A stretch of DNA of 37,326 nucleotides from Mucilaginibacter sp. (GCF_028288185.1 NZ_JAQBOF010000026.1:1-37326); one strand, 5' to 3'; positions 14,981-23,336 are shown, numbered from the stretch's first letter. Notes: generated from the sequence alone by a model not told the origin. Program-made: numbers and translations.

Positions 14981-16099
14981 ATGAATGGCCGTAAAATAGC
15001 TTTATCGGTTTTATTGGTATTATTTACTGCACCTTTGGCATTTTCCCAATCAGAAATGTTAAAAGGTGTAGTAAATAGCTTGGCTTATTATAAACAGCGG
15101 AAAGAGCTAAAGTTTTTAACTATCGCTAAAAAGTCCATTGATAGCCTGTTGAAACTAGCTCCTGACACCAGTGATCTGGAGAAGAACGTTTATCGTGCGG
15201 TTATTAATTCGGCTATTTTATATGTAGACTCGACAAATAAAACAGGCCAGCCCGAAAATTATTTCAGAAAAACTGTTGAGCAGGTTGATATACTAAACGG
15301 TCGCAATAAAATATACAAATATCAGCCCGAAATGGATTTTGCCAGGCAGTGTCTGGCAAATGTATATTTACGTAAGGCGTTTGCTTACGTTACTATTTCA
15401 GACTATTCTAACGCTATAGTGCTGTTTTTAAAAGCGCATAAATACGTACCTTCCTTTAAACCGTTAAATGCTTACATCGCCTATACTAATAATAAATTAG
15501 GAAATTTAACTGCCGCTGCCCGATACTATGATAATTTGGTAAAAACCGACAGTATAAGGACAGACTATATTGAAGCTGCGGCCAACGTATATAAAGCAGT
15601 AGGAGATACCTCAAAAGCAATTGAAATGATAAGACGTGGCAGGAAACTCCTGCCAAATGACAAGTTTTTGCTGTTAGATGAGGCTAATATTTATAATAAT
15701 AATAAAGATTATAAATCTTTAGAGCCCTTATTACCTCAATTGCTTGACATTAATATAAATAACCCCGATATTGTGTTTGTAGCAGCAAATTGCTATGATC
15801 ATCTTTATCAATATGATAAGGCAGAAGCACTTTATTTGCGCGTAATAGATTTAAATAATTCTGCTTTCGACCCGATATTTAATTTGGGATTGCTTTATTT
15901 AAAGAAAAGTGCTCTAAAAAAGGGGGGGGATAGCGATAGGAATATACTTTACGCCCAGCAATGGGTTGAAAAGGCGAATGAAATATCACCAAATAACATA
16001 AAGTGCCTTGAAGTGTTGCAGCTTATTTATGCACAGACCGATAATAAAGACCAAACAGACAAGATAAATAATAAACTAAAACAGTTAACCAATCAATAA
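14981..16099 (+). CDS. Secreted tetratricopeptide-repeat protein
   Basis: This 372-residue protein has a signal peptide (MNGRKIALSVLLVLFTAPLA, cleavage after AFS), so it is exported. The mature part is helical with TPR-like repeats: YVTISDYSNAIVLFLKAHKY, AARYYDNLVKTD, YKAVGDTSKAIEMIRRGRKL, YDHLYQYDKAEALYLRVID and a final FNLGLLYLKKSAL. Such proteins are scaffolds; the partner is unknown. It begins 3 bases after the gyrA stop, an arrangement also common in related genomes. A mononucleotide A6-G8 tract at 15925-15938 (KKGGDSD codons) is a possible slippage site near residue 316-320; shifting it would truncate the protein. Confidence 0.85.
   Translation: MNGRKIALSVLLVLFTAPLAFSQSEMLKGVVNSLAYYKQRKELKFLTIAKKSIDSLLKLAPDTSDLEKNVYRAVINSAILYVDSTNKTGQPENYFRKTVEQVDILNGRNKIYKYQPEMDFARQCLANVYLRKAFAYVTISDYSNAIVLFLKAHKYVPSFKPLNAYIAYTNNKLGNLTAAARYYDNLVKTDSIRTDYIEAAANVYKAVGDTSKAIEMIRRGRKLLPNDKFLLLDEANIYNNNKDYKSLEPLLPQLLDININNPDIVFVAANCYDHLYQYDKAEALYLRVIDLNNSAFDPIFNLGLLYLKKSALKKGGDSDRNILYAQQWVEKANEISPNNIKCLEVLQLIYAQTDNKDQTDKINNKLKQLTNQ
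15925..15939 (+). repeat. A6-G8 homopolymer tract within the TPR gene
   Basis: Six A followed by eight G in the coding strand (codons for Lys-Lys-Gly-Gly-Asp). It is the longest G run I noticed in the window, and it sits in a gene where a one-base change would truncate the last third of the repeats. Confidence 0.85.
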
Positions 16100-16108
16100 A
16101 TTAAAACC

Positions 16109-17374
16109 ATGAGAATTAAATTTTTGATAGCGGGCTTGTTGGGCATAGCCTCTACCACGGCATTTGCGCAAAAATACGAGTTAAGCAATGCTAAAGAAAC
16201 GTATGATAAATATGTGGCATTAAGTAAAGTAAAGGCTACTTATGTCGAGGCTGATAAAAATCTTAACGCAGCTAAGGCGTCAATTGATAAAGCCGCTACA
16301 AACACCAAGACTGCTGAGTTGCCTCAAACCTATGCGTTAAAAGCTGCGGTTTATGCCACGTATTCTATGCGTGATACTGTTGCAGCTAAAACATTACCGT
16401 TTTTTAATACGGCAGATGAAGCGCTAAAAAAAGCTAAAGAACTAGATACAAAAGGAGAGAACAAGGCATTGATACTTGATGCGGCTAATAACCTGGCTCA
16501 ATATCAGTTAAATAGAGGCGTTGCTGACTTTCAACATAAACAGTTTGACCTAGCGTATAAAGATTTTGATTATTTTCATCAACTATTCCCTGAGGATACT
16601 ACAGCTTTATACTATTCAGGTTTAGCTGCCGTGGCCGGAACAAACTATCCCGCGGCGCTTACTGCATATTCAAAATTGCTTCCGCTTAAATTTTCTAAAA
16701 AAGAGACTATTTATCTGGATATGTCAAGTATCTATCTAACTCAAAAAGACACTGTTAATTCTTTAAAAATAGCTACGGAGGGTGTAGAGAAATTTCCATC
16801 AAGCTCTGATTTAAGAAGGAGAGAGATTGAAATAAGCTTGCAAACCGGTAAGGGCCAGGAAATGGTTGGTAAGATACTGGCAGCTATAAGTAACGACCCG
16901 AAAAATAAAACACTATATTATTATGCCGGGTTAACTTATACTACTTCTGGAAATAATATAGGCAAAGAATTAGCTGGATTAAAGAAAACATCAAAAGATG
17001 TTGCTGCAATAAGTGCAATGCAGGCTAAAAAGGATGATTATTTTGCAAAAGCAGTTGAGATGTATAAAAAAGCGCTGGATATTGATCCGCAATATTATGA
17101 AGCCAACTTAAATATGGGTTATGCATATATTGCACCTGCTATAGATATGTATAATGATGCCAATCAATTACCGGCAAGTAAACAAAAAGAATATACTGCT
17201 GCTATTGCAAAAACAACTGCACAAGCTGAATTAGCTAAACCATATTTAATTAAAGCCACCGAATTAAATCCTAAATCAAAAGATGCTTTGGTAAATTTGA
17301 AAAATTACTACCTGGTTACAAAGGATACTGCTAACGCAAATGTAACACAGAAAAAAATAGAAGCTCTTCAATAG
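16109..17374 (+). CDS. Secreted tetratricopeptide-repeat protein
   Basis: This 421-residue protein is exported by a signal peptide (MRIKFLIAGLLGIASTTAFA, cleavage before QKYEL). The mature part is alpha-helical with TPR-like units: YALKAAVYATYSMRDTVAAK, RGVADFQHKQFDLAYKDFDYF, YYSGLAAVAGTNYPAALTAY, YLDMSSIYLTQKDTVNSLKI and, near the end, AVEMYKKALDIDPQYYEANL and LINKATELNP-type helices. Alanine and lysine are very abundant. It follows the first TPR gene by 9 bases and ends at a strong terminator, so gyrA and both TPR genes appear to form one transcription unit. No catalytic motif is seen; the role is probably protein-protein contact in the periplasm. Confidence 0.85.
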   Translation: MRIKFLIAGLLGIASTTAFAQKYELSNAKETYDKYVALSKVKATYVEADKNLNAAKASIDKAATNTKTAELPQTYALKAAVYATYSMRDTVAAKTLPFFNTADEALKKAKELDTKGENKALILDAANNLAQYQLNRGVADFQHKQFDLAYKDFDYFHQLFPEDTTALYYSGLAAVAGTNYPAALTAYSKLLPLKFSKKETIYLDMSSIYLTQKDTVNSLKIATEGVEKFPSSSDLRRREIEISLQTGKGQEMVGKILAAISNDPKNKTLYYYAGLTYTTSGNNIGKELAGLKKTSKDVAAISAMQAKKDDYFAKAVEMYKKALDIDPQYYEANLNMGYAYIAPAIDMYNDANQLPASKQKEYTAAIAKTTAQAELAKPYLIKATELNPKSKDALVNLKNYYLVTKDTANANVTQKKIEALQ

Positions 17375-17389
17375 GGGTACTAAATAATT

Positions 17390-17426
17390 TTTAAAGCCTG
17401 CATTTTTGGTGCAGGCTTTAAAAAGA
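17390..17426. terminator. Strong bidirectional-looking terminator after the gyrA-TPR unit
   Basis: TTTAAAGCCTGCA (17390-17402) and TGCAGGCTTTAAA (17410-17422) form a perfect 13-bp stem with a 7-base loop. It lies 15 bases after the last TPR stop codon. Confidence 0.85.
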
Positions 17427-17518
17427 TAACACTACTTAACATAATGTTAATTATGAGAATAATTATTATCTTGGAAAAACTATAGATTTTTAGTTTTAAT
17501 TACTGATATTTAAGCGTT

Positions 17519-17992
17519 ATGGTAGTATCAGAACGATTATCTAAATGGGGAATGCGTATTTATCCTCCACTTTTTTTTCAGCGCATTTGGGTGGTTAAAA
17601 TTGATAAGGGTTTTAGAGGTGTTACTGTCAGGATAAACAAAAGTATTTTTAACCGCAATTACAATAATTCCATATTTGGTGGTACCATATTCTCAGCTGC
17701 CGATCCATTTTACCCGTTGCTTTTTCACCAGATATTTATGCACAAGGGCTATAATGTTATAGCATGGTCAAAATCGTCCGAAATTCAGTTTATAAAACCA
17801 GGGTTAACTAAATTGCAGTTTAAAATAGCCATATCAGATGAGGAGATAGCTGAGGCTGAGCATGTACTAAACGCTGGCGGTAAGTACATAAAAGCTCACC
17901 CGATAGACATATATAATACCAATGGCGAGATATGTGTAACATTGACGAATGAGGTTTATTTACGCAACCTTAACTTTGTTGAAAATATATAA
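17519..17992 (+). CDS. DUF4442 domain protein (hotdog-fold thioesterase-like)
   Basis: This 157-residue cytosolic protein matches the DUF4442 pattern: an N-terminal helix, YPPLFFQRIWVVKIDKGFRG, then VTVRINKSIFNRNYNNSIFG followed by GTIFSAADPFYPLLF, where a central helix packs in the hotdog fold. The later VIAWSKSSEIQFIKPG strand is followed by a C-terminal strand EICVTLTNEVYLRN. The family is related to acyl-CoA/acyl-ACP thioesterases, but no substrate is known. A GNAT gene begins 3 bases after its stop, and DUF4442 and GNAT pairing may mean acyl- or acetyl-CoA chemistry. It has its own probable promoter in the AT-rich DNA after the gyrA-unit terminator. Confidence 0.75.
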   Translation: MVVSERLSKWGMRIYPPLFFQRIWVVKIDKGFRGVTVRINKSIFNRNYNNSIFGGTIFSAADPFYPLLFHQIFMHKGYNVIAWSKSSEIQFIKPGLTKLQFKIAISDEEIAEAEHVLNAGGKYIKAHPIDIYNTNGEICVTLTNEVYLRNLNFVENI

Positions 17993-17995
17993 TGT

Positions 17996-18487
17996 ATGAA
18001 AGTGTTTATAAACGATAATTCATTTTTGGACAAAGAGTTTTCTATATCTACTGATAAAAGCAAACTTAATTTTGATATGATTTACGGTTATTTAGACCAG
18101 GAATCCTATTGGGCTAAAGGCATACCTGCCCAAAAGCTTAAATCGGCTATTGATAACGCCATGTGTTTTGGTGTTTATCAGCATAAAACACAAATTGGAT
18201 TTGCGCGGGTTATTACCGATAAAGCCACTTTTGCTTATATTGCTGACGTATTTATCCTGCCCGAATTTAGAGGAAAAGGTTTGTCGAAATGGTTAATACA
18301 AACTATTTTGGGTCATGCTGATTTGCAGGGATTAAGGCGATGGTCGTTAGCCACTGCCGATGCTCAAGGTTTATATAGCCAATTTGGATTTACAGAAATA
18401 ACCCGTCCGGAAAGATGGATGGAAATATTTACGCCCTACCAAGTGCTTAACAAAGAAGAAAATGAACGTAAAGAAGCAAATTTTTGA
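17996..18487 (+). CDS. GNAT family N-acetyltransferase
   Basis: This 163-residue cytosolic protein has the acetyl-CoA-binding motif A in the order beta-strand, turn, helix: YIADVFILPEFRGKGLSKWL with the R-x-x-G-x-G/S turn. Upstream is the strand pair YQHKTQIGFARVITD, and downstream is the ATADAQGLYSQFGF block that follows in this superfamily. The length is complete. The substrate is unknown. The nearest relatives I can picture are the small GNATs with an N-terminal WAKGIPAQKL segment, found widely in bacteria. The stop lies inside the next gene (26-base overlap), so it is translationally coupled to the AlbA_2/HTH protein, and it follows DUF4442 after 3 bases. Confidence 0.88.
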   Translation: MKVFINDNSFLDKEFSISTDKSKLNFDMIYGYLDQESYWAKGIPAQKLKSAIDNAMCFGVYQHKTQIGFARVITDKATFAYIADVFILPEFRGKGLSKWLIQTILGHADLQGLRRWSLATADAQGLYSQFGFTEITRPERWMEIFTPYQVLNKEENERKEANF

Positions 18488-19085
18488 GGGCGAAGGTGTA
18501 AAACTTGATTTTAAAAAAACTATCACCAGCTGCGAAAAAATAGCCCGCACTATGGTGTCGTTTGCTAATAATAAAGGCGGGCGTTTGCTTATTGGCGTAG
18601 CCGATGACGGCACAATTAAAGGTGTAAAGTCTGAAGATGAAGAACGTTACATGATAACCAAAGCCGCGCACTTATATGCCAGGCCCGCCCTTGAACCGGT
18701 ATTTGAAGAAGTATATGTAGATGATAAATTAGTGCTGATTGTTGATACCCCCGAAAGCACCCTTAAACCCCACTATGCCTTAGCCGAGGACGGCAAATGG
18801 TGGGTATATGTACGGGTAAGGGATAAGAGTGTTTTAGCAAGCAAAATTGTTGTGGACGTGCTAAAAAGATCAACAGAAAATACGGGCGTATTGATTGAGT
18901 ATTCTTCCAAAGAAAAATCATTGTTAGAGCACCTGGAGAAAACGCCCCGTATCACTGTAAAAGAATATTGCGACCTAATTAAAGTTGGCCGCAGGGCCGC
19001 CCAGCGCATACTGGTAAACATGGTACTGTCTGGCATTATACGTATTCATACTACCGATAAAGAAGAGTATTATACTGCCGCTTAA
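18462..19085 (+). CDS. AlbA_2 (Schlafen-like) domain protein with C-terminal winged helix
   Basis: This 207-residue protein carries an AlbA_2 domain, formerly called the divergent AAA-4 domain: EGVKLDFKKTITSCEKIART, then VSFANNKGGRLLIGVADDGTIKG with the conserved GGxLxIGVxDxG core, then a DKLVLIVDTPESTLKPH strand and a WWVYVRVRDKSVLAS segment. The C-terminal 60 residues (KSLLEHLEKTPRITVKEYCDLIKVGRRAAQRILVNMV region, ending near residue 195) look like a winged helix-turn-helix. Members are putative transcription regulators or nucleic-acid-binding proteins; the target is unknown. The start ATG overlaps the GNAT gene by 26 bases, so coupling is strong. A MATE transporter follows 13 bases after the stop. 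Confidence 0.8.
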   Translation: MNVKKQIFEGEGVKLDFKKTITSCEKIARTMVSFANNKGGRLLIGVADDGTIKGVKSEDEERYMITKAAHLYARPALEPVFEEVYVDDKLVLIVDTPESTLKPHYALAEDGKWWVYVRVRDKSVLASKIVVDVLKRSTENTGVLIEYSSKEKSLLEHLEKTPRITVKEYCDLIKVGRRAAQRILVNMVLSGIIRIHTTDKEEYYTAA

Positions 19086-19098
19086 TACTACTTTGTAA

Positions 19099-20478
19099 AT
19101 GCTGTCTATCTACACAAAATACAGATCACATTATCGTGATAATTTGAAGCTGGCCATACCGGTAGTAATATCACAACTGGGCCATACACTTGTACAAACA
19201 TCTGATACAATTATAGTTGGACACTTTGCCGGAACTGTTAGTTTAGCTGCCGTATCGCTGGCTACAAGCATTTTTATCGTTCCATTAATTATAGGCATCG
19301 GTATATCCTATGGGTCTACCCCACTCATTGCGCAACATAATGGCCGCAAAGAATTTTCCGAATGCGGGCAGTTACTATCCAATAGTTTATTCATTAATGT
19401 ACTTAGCGGCATTGTGCTATTCGGTTTAGTTGCCTTAGGCTCCATTTATTTTCTGGATCAACTTCATCAATCGCCACAGGTTATAAAACAGGCTAAACCG
19501 TTTTTAATGTTGCTGGCATTGTCTGTTATCCCGATGCTGATATTTAACACCTTTAAGCAATTTGCCGAAGGCTTGGGCTTCACCAAACAAGCTATGATGA
19601 TATCCATCTGGGGCAACATCTTAAACATTTGCTTAGGGGTAACTTTTGTAAAAGGTTTATTTGGCATACATCCTATGGGTATTATGGGTGCCGGTTACAG
19701 TACATTGATTGACCGTTGTGTAATGGCTTTAGTTATGGGGATATACGTTTTCAGATCCAAACATTTTAAAGTTTATTTAAAAGGATTTGCTCTGAAAAAC
19801 ATTGACCGGTTACGTAGTCTAAAAATATTAAAGATTGGGGCACCTGTAGCCTTACAGTATGTTTTTGAAATAAGTGCCTTTAGCGCTGCTGCAGTAATTA
19901 TAGGAACCATCGGGCTGGTACAACTTGCCGCCCATCAGATAGCTATTAATATGGCATCTATGACGTATATGATGTCGAGCGGATTATCAGCGGCAGCTGC
20001 CATTAAATCGGGTAATTATTTTGGTGTTAAGGATCATAAAAACCTAAAGTTATCGGCCAATGCCAGCTATCATATTGTGTTGATATTTATGAGCATAACC
20101 GCTTTGATATTTACATTCGGCAATCATGTTTTACCCTGGATATATACTTCAGATAAGAACGTTATACTCATTGCATCACAGCTACTTATACTGGCAGCTA
20201 TATTTCAATTGTTTGATGGGGCTCAAGTTATCGGGCTGGGGATATTAAGAGGAATGGGCGATGTGAATATACCAACAGCTATTACATTTTTGGCTTATTG
20301 GATAGTTGGTTTACCCATCGGTTATTTTTGGGGTATCCATTTAAATTGGGGTATCACCGGCGTGTGGTACGGCCTTGTTTTGGGGCTAATGGTATCTGCT
20401 GTTTTGCTTTATGTGAGATTTAGAATTATAAGCAAACATCACCGGGATAAACAAATAATCATTATCACGCAGGATTAA
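19099..20478 (+). CDS. MATE family multidrug/Na+ efflux transporter
   Basis: This 459-residue inner-membrane protein has about 12 transmembrane segments in two halves, as in NorM. It shows an AIPVVISQLGHTLVQTSDTI start, the GHFAGTVSLAAVSLATSIF segment, and the second half beginning LRSLKILKIGAPVALQYVFE. A glycine- and alanine-rich second-half helix, GTIGLVQLAAHQIAINMASM, is typical. MATE proteins export cationic drugs using H+ or Na+; the ion and drugs here are unknown. It is the last gene of the DUF4442-GNAT-AlbA_2 run and is probably co-transcribed with them. The adjoining regulator-like AlbA_2 gene may control it, an inference from position only. Confidence 0.92.
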   Translation: MLSIYTKYRSHYRDNLKLAIPVVISQLGHTLVQTSDTIIVGHFAGTVSLAAVSLATSIFIVPLIIGIGISYGSTPLIAQHNGRKEFSECGQLLSNSLFINVLSGIVLFGLVALGSIYFLDQLHQSPQVIKQAKPFLMLLALSVIPMLIFNTFKQFAEGLGFTKQAMMISIWGNILNICLGVTFVKGLFGIHPMGIMGAGYSTLIDRCVMALVMGIYVFRSKHFKVYLKGFALKNIDRLRSLKILKIGAPVALQYVFEISAFSAAAVIIGTIGLVQLAAHQIAINMASMTYMMSSGLSAAAAIKSGNYFGVKDHKNLKLSANASYHIVLIFMSITALIFTFGNHVLPWIYTSDKNVILIASQLLILAAIFQLFDGAQVIGLGILRGMGDVNIPTAITFLAYWIVGLPIGYFWGIHLNWGITGVWYGLVLGLMVSAVLLYVRFRIISKHHRDKQIIIITQD

Positions 20479-20569
20479 AATCTGTTTCAAGACTAAAAAT
20501 ATTGCCTTTAAACAACTTTCGCCGTTTTGTCGTGAAAGAATATACCCGTGATTAGAAAATCGTTTAAAC

Positions 20570-21172
20570 TCACTTATTGGGTTTACTAACATAAATATTG
20601 CCTTTGATATAAAACCGATAAGGCAATAAGGAATCCTCTTTTGCGTATGCAACCCCTACCCTTGGCACTGCCGCTATATTTTCATCGGGTATAACCATAC
20701 CCCTATCCTCGATCCATAAAGTATCGCTTTGCAAGCTGATGGCATTAATTTTTCGCGATATCCCTAAGGCCTGCGCTACAGAGCCCGGTCCCATGGTTAT
20801 AGCCGGCTTTACCTCCTTCATCTTACGGCGAAACTGCATAATGTCTACCCCTACAGTTGGTTGTATAGCTCTGATTAATATCGCACGGGGTTCTCCTTCA
20901 CCAGATACTACCACGTTAAACATTTCATGAATGCCATAACATAAATACACATAGGCAATACCGCCCTGCATATACATGGTTTTTGTACGGGGCGTTAACC
21001 TATTGCCATAGCTATGAGCCGCCTTGTCAATAATTCCGTTATAAGCTTCTGTTTCAACAATATAACCGCCGGTAATTGCACCATCAATATCGGTAAATAA
21101 ATACTTACCCAATAGTTCGCGGCTAATAGCAACAACATCATCACGGTGATAAAAAGATTCGGGTAGTTTCAT
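20570..21172 (-). CDS. DNA-3-methyladenine glycosylase (Mpg/AAG type)
   Basis: This monofunctional base-excision enzyme removes alkylated purines. The 200-residue protein shows the family's MKLPESFYHRDDVVAISREL start, LLGKYLFTDIDG, the catalytic-Glu motif GGYIVETEAYNGIIDKAAHS, TPRTKTMYMQGGIAYVYLCY, the FNVVVSGEGEPRAILIRAIQ strand and GPGSVAQALGIS with the RVGVAYAKE C-terminal block. The length fits. It is the last gene of a minus-strand trio: its ATG overlaps the stop of the alpha/beta hydrolase gene by four bases (ATGA at 21169-21172). It presumably protects against alkylation damage. The family call is secure; which lesions are preferred is not. Confidence 0.95.
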   Translation of the reverse strand: MKLPESFYHRDDVVAISRELLGKYLFTDIDGAITGGYIVETEAYNGIIDKAAHSYGNRLTPRTKTMYMQGGIAYVYLCYGIHEMFNVVVSGEGEPRAILIRAIQPTVGVDIMQFRRKMKEVKPAITMGPGSVAQALGISRKINAISLQSDTLWIEDRGMVIPDENIAAVPRVGVAYAKEDSLLPYRFYIKGNIYVSKPNK

Positions 21173-21819
21173 TTTTTCTTTAAGATGGCTTTCAGTAGTT
21201 TATTGATCTGTTTGGCTTTATCAAACACCATAATATGGGTCCCTCCTTTAACTATAGTTGCGTTGCTGATGTTTTTATAATTAAAAACCAGGTCTTTATC
21301 GCCAACTATATGATAAAGATTTGGCGGGACTGTTTTGTTGCGCCATTTTAATACCGCGTCCATGGCCCACTTTATAAACTTTGGTGATGACTTCTTCAGC
21401 ATATCATCAAACAACCAGGCATCTTGTGCAGACATTTTACCAAATACAGGCTTGATAAAATAGCCCATCTTAGTAATTAAACTACCCGATACTAATCTGT
21501 ACAGCGGCAAAGCATTAAACACTTTAAAATACCAGGGAGCTTCGTTAACAGTTTTAATACTCGATATCAATATCACTTTATTTAACCCCATTTGTTTGGC
21601 AATTTCAACAGCTATCATCCCACCTAACGAAATACCAATTACAATTGAATTATCAGTTATAAAATATTGATAGATAAGTTTTTGAGCATAAGTATCTAAA
21701 GTATCACATTCATTGGGCTCTATCCAATCAACCGGAACAACATCATTGTCGCCAAGGTCGATATTGTTGTAAAGACGGGTGTCGGCACCAAGGCCGGCAA
21801 TTAAAAATATCTTAGCCAT
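21169..21819 (-). CDS. Alpha/beta hydrolase
   Basis: This 216-residue protein shows a first strand FLIAGLGADTRLYNNIDLGD and a nucleophile elbow G-x-S-x-G-G (VIGISLGGMIAVEIAKQM). The acid and histidine follow in HIVGDKDLVFNY and VKGGTHIMVFDKAKQI. These give a Ser-Asp-His triad in the right order, so it is likely an active hydrolase; the substrate is unknown. The short cap region AWLFDDMLKKSSPKFIKWAM is helical. It has no signal peptide, so it is cytosolic. Its start overlaps the fRMsr gene by 8 bases and its stop overlaps the Mpg gene by 4, so the three are translationally coupled. Confidence 0.85.
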   Translation of the reverse strand: MAKIFLIAGLGADTRLYNNIDLGDNDVVPVDWIEPNECDTLDTYAQKLIYQYFITDNSIVIGISLGGMIAVEIAKQMGLNKVILISSIKTVNEAPWYFKVFNALPLYRLVSGSLITKMGYFIKPVFGKMSAQDAWLFDDMLKKSSPKFIKWAMDAVLKWRNKTVPPNLYHIVGDKDLVFNYKNISNATIVKGGTHIMVFDKAKQINKLLKAILKKK

Positions 21820-22294
21820 TAAAGTTTATCAGCGCGCAAACCTGCTCCAGGTATTTGGCATCGATCTCATCAAACTGCGCTAAATTTTCGCTGTCTGCAT
21901 CTAACACACCAACCACCTCATTGTTGTAAAATAATGGCAAAACAATTTCAGACCGCGATGCCGAACTACAGGCAATATGCCCCGGGAACGCGTCAACATC
22001 AGGCACAACTAAAGTCTTGCCCTGCTCCCATGCGCCACCACATACACCCTTCCCCTTAGCAATCCGTGTACATGCAACCGGCCCCTGGAAGGGCCCCAAA
22101 ACCAGCTCGCCGCCCTTCACTATATAAAACCCCACCCAAAGCCATTTAAACTGCTCCTTTAAAGCCGCAGCTATATTTGCAAGGTTAGCAACCAGGTCGG
22201 CTTCGCCATAAAGCAAAGCCTCTATCTGCGGGATGAGCGATTTATACTGTTCTTCCTTATCGGTTGATGTGGTAATTGTTAGATCTTCTGCCAT
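21812..22294 (-). CDS. Free methionine-R-sulfoxide reductase (GAF domain)
   Basis: This 160-residue GAF-fold enzyme reduces free L-methionine-R-sulfoxide. The three conserved cysteines are Cys75, Cys85 and Cys109 (VACTRIAKGKGVCGGAW and HIACSSAS). Their spacing of 10 and 24 residues equals that of the E. coli enzyme as I know it (Cys84, Cys94, Cys118). Other family features are FKWLWVGFYIV, SEIVLPLFYN and VGVLDADSENLAQFDE. It is cytosolic and needs thioredoxin-type reduction. It heads the minus-strand operon with the hydrolase and Mpg glycosylase, and is divergent from the CrtA-like gene 75 bases away. The combination suggests repair after oxidative and alkylating stress. Confidence 0.93.
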   Translation of the reverse strand: MAEDLTITTSTDKEEQYKSLIPQIEALLYGEADLVANLANIAAALKEQFKWLWVGFYIVKGGELVLGPFQGPVACTRIAKGKGVCGGAWEQGKTLVVPDVDAFPGHIACSSASRSEIVLPLFYNNEVVGVLDADSENLAQFDEIDAKYLEQVCALINFNG

Positions 22295-22369
22295 GTTAGC
22301 AAAGTTACGTATGTGGGTTTAAAAGTAAATAAGGCAAATCTCATATTTAATCTTTTATTTAGTAGTTCC

Positions 22370-23080
22370 ATGATAGTTAGCCTCACCATAGTACGTTATA
22401 GAAAGCTATTTATACCCTTTGCGCTATTGGCAATGGCTGTACATAGGTTGTTTTTGTGGCTGCAAAAAGGCTGCACCTTCTGGAAACTACTAGGCAGCGG
22501 CCAAAACGGAACATTCGACCTGCAACCCGACTGGCAGCAATGGGGCCTAATCGCCGTATGGCAAACCCGCGAAGACTTTGACCGGTTCTATAAACGCTCC
22601 TATATAGCCTCCTGGTGGAAATTATTCGGTGTTGAGCGGTGGACAATTCTACTGAACCCGCTGCAAAGCCACGGTAAATGGGACGACAAAGAACCGTTTG
22701 GCAAACCGGATGTAGGTGATTATACCGGCCCGATAGCTATATTAACCCGCGCCACCATCCGCCTGAATAAATTGAAGAACTTTTGGGGCAATGTTGATGA
22801 AGTAGCCGATCTGATGACCACAGCTAAAGGCTATATCACTTCATTTGGGATTGGTGAGGCGCCATTGTATCGCCAGGCAACGTTTTCTATATGGGAAAGT
22901 TTGGATGATGTTAAAGCTTTTGCCTATCAATCGCGCGAGCATAGCGAAGTTATTAAAAAGACCCGCACCGAAAACTGGTATAAAGAAGAACTATTCGCCC
23001 GGTTTAAACCTATTGCTACTTTTGGAACCATTAAAGGACAAGACCCGCTAAGTGACCATATAAATCTATTTAACAAATGA
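22370..23080 (+). CDS. Spheroidene-monooxygenase (CrtA)-like protein
   Basis: This 236-residue protein begins at the ATG at 22370 (MIVSLTIVRYRKLFIPFALL); an in-frame GTG 57 bases upstream is less likely. It resembles the heme monooxygenase-like CrtA family of carotenoid-modifying oxygenases: LLGSGQNGTFDLQPDWQQWG, FYKRSYIASWW, ILTRATIRLNKLKNFWGNVD, GIGEAPLYRQATFSIWESLD and AFAYQSREHSEVIKKTRTEN. These blocks indicate two tandem ferredoxin-like ABM-type halves. In purple bacteria CrtA adds keto groups to acyclic carotenoids; in this lineage the substrate is unknown. No other carotenoid gene is in the window. An 82-residue gene overlaps its stop by four bases, so they are co-translated. Confidence 0.8.
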   Translation: MIVSLTIVRYRKLFIPFALLAMAVHRLFLWLQKGCTFWKLLGSGQNGTFDLQPDWQQWGLIAVWQTREDFDRFYKRSYIASWWKLFGVERWTILLNPLQSHGKWDDKEPFGKPDVGDYTGPIAILTRATIRLNKLKNFWGNVDEVADLMTTAKGYITSFGIGEAPLYRQATFSIWESLDDVKAFAYQSREHSEVIKKTRTENWYKEELFARFKPIATFGTIKGQDPLSDHINLFNK

Positions 23081-23325
23081 GAGTAATTGCAGAACTGCCA
23101 CACCCCGAGTTTAAGATAACCATCTTTAACATGAACCAAAAGTTCATCATAAAGGTAGAACGCGGCATATTAGAACAAAGTTATAAAATACCCGAAATGG
23201 ACCTAACCGATGGCGTTAATAGTGTGTTTGAATTGCTGGACGAGGAGTTTTTAAAGACAGTTGCCACCCGTTTTGCAGAGATGGGTAAAGATTTTAAAGC
23301 AAGCTATTATAGGTATAACTATTAG
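23077..23325 (+). CDS. Small conserved-looking hypothetical protein
   Basis: This 82-residue soluble protein has no signal peptide or membrane segment. It reads as two or three beta strands (MRVIAELPHPEFKITIFNMN, KFIIKVERGILEQSYKIPE) followed by a helix (DGVNSVFELLDEEFLKTVAT). The start ATG overlaps the stop of the CrtA-like gene (ATGA, 23077-23080), so it is translated with that gene. I do not recognise a family. The coupling suggests it may be an accessory partner of the monooxygenase. An AT-rich hairpin lies 12 bases after the stop. Confidence 0.75.
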   Translation: MRVIAELPHPEFKITIFNMNQKFIIKVERGILEQSYKIPEMDLTDGVNSVFELLDEEFLKTVATRFAEMGKDFKASYYRYNY

Positions 23326-23336
23326 TTGAGGTAATT

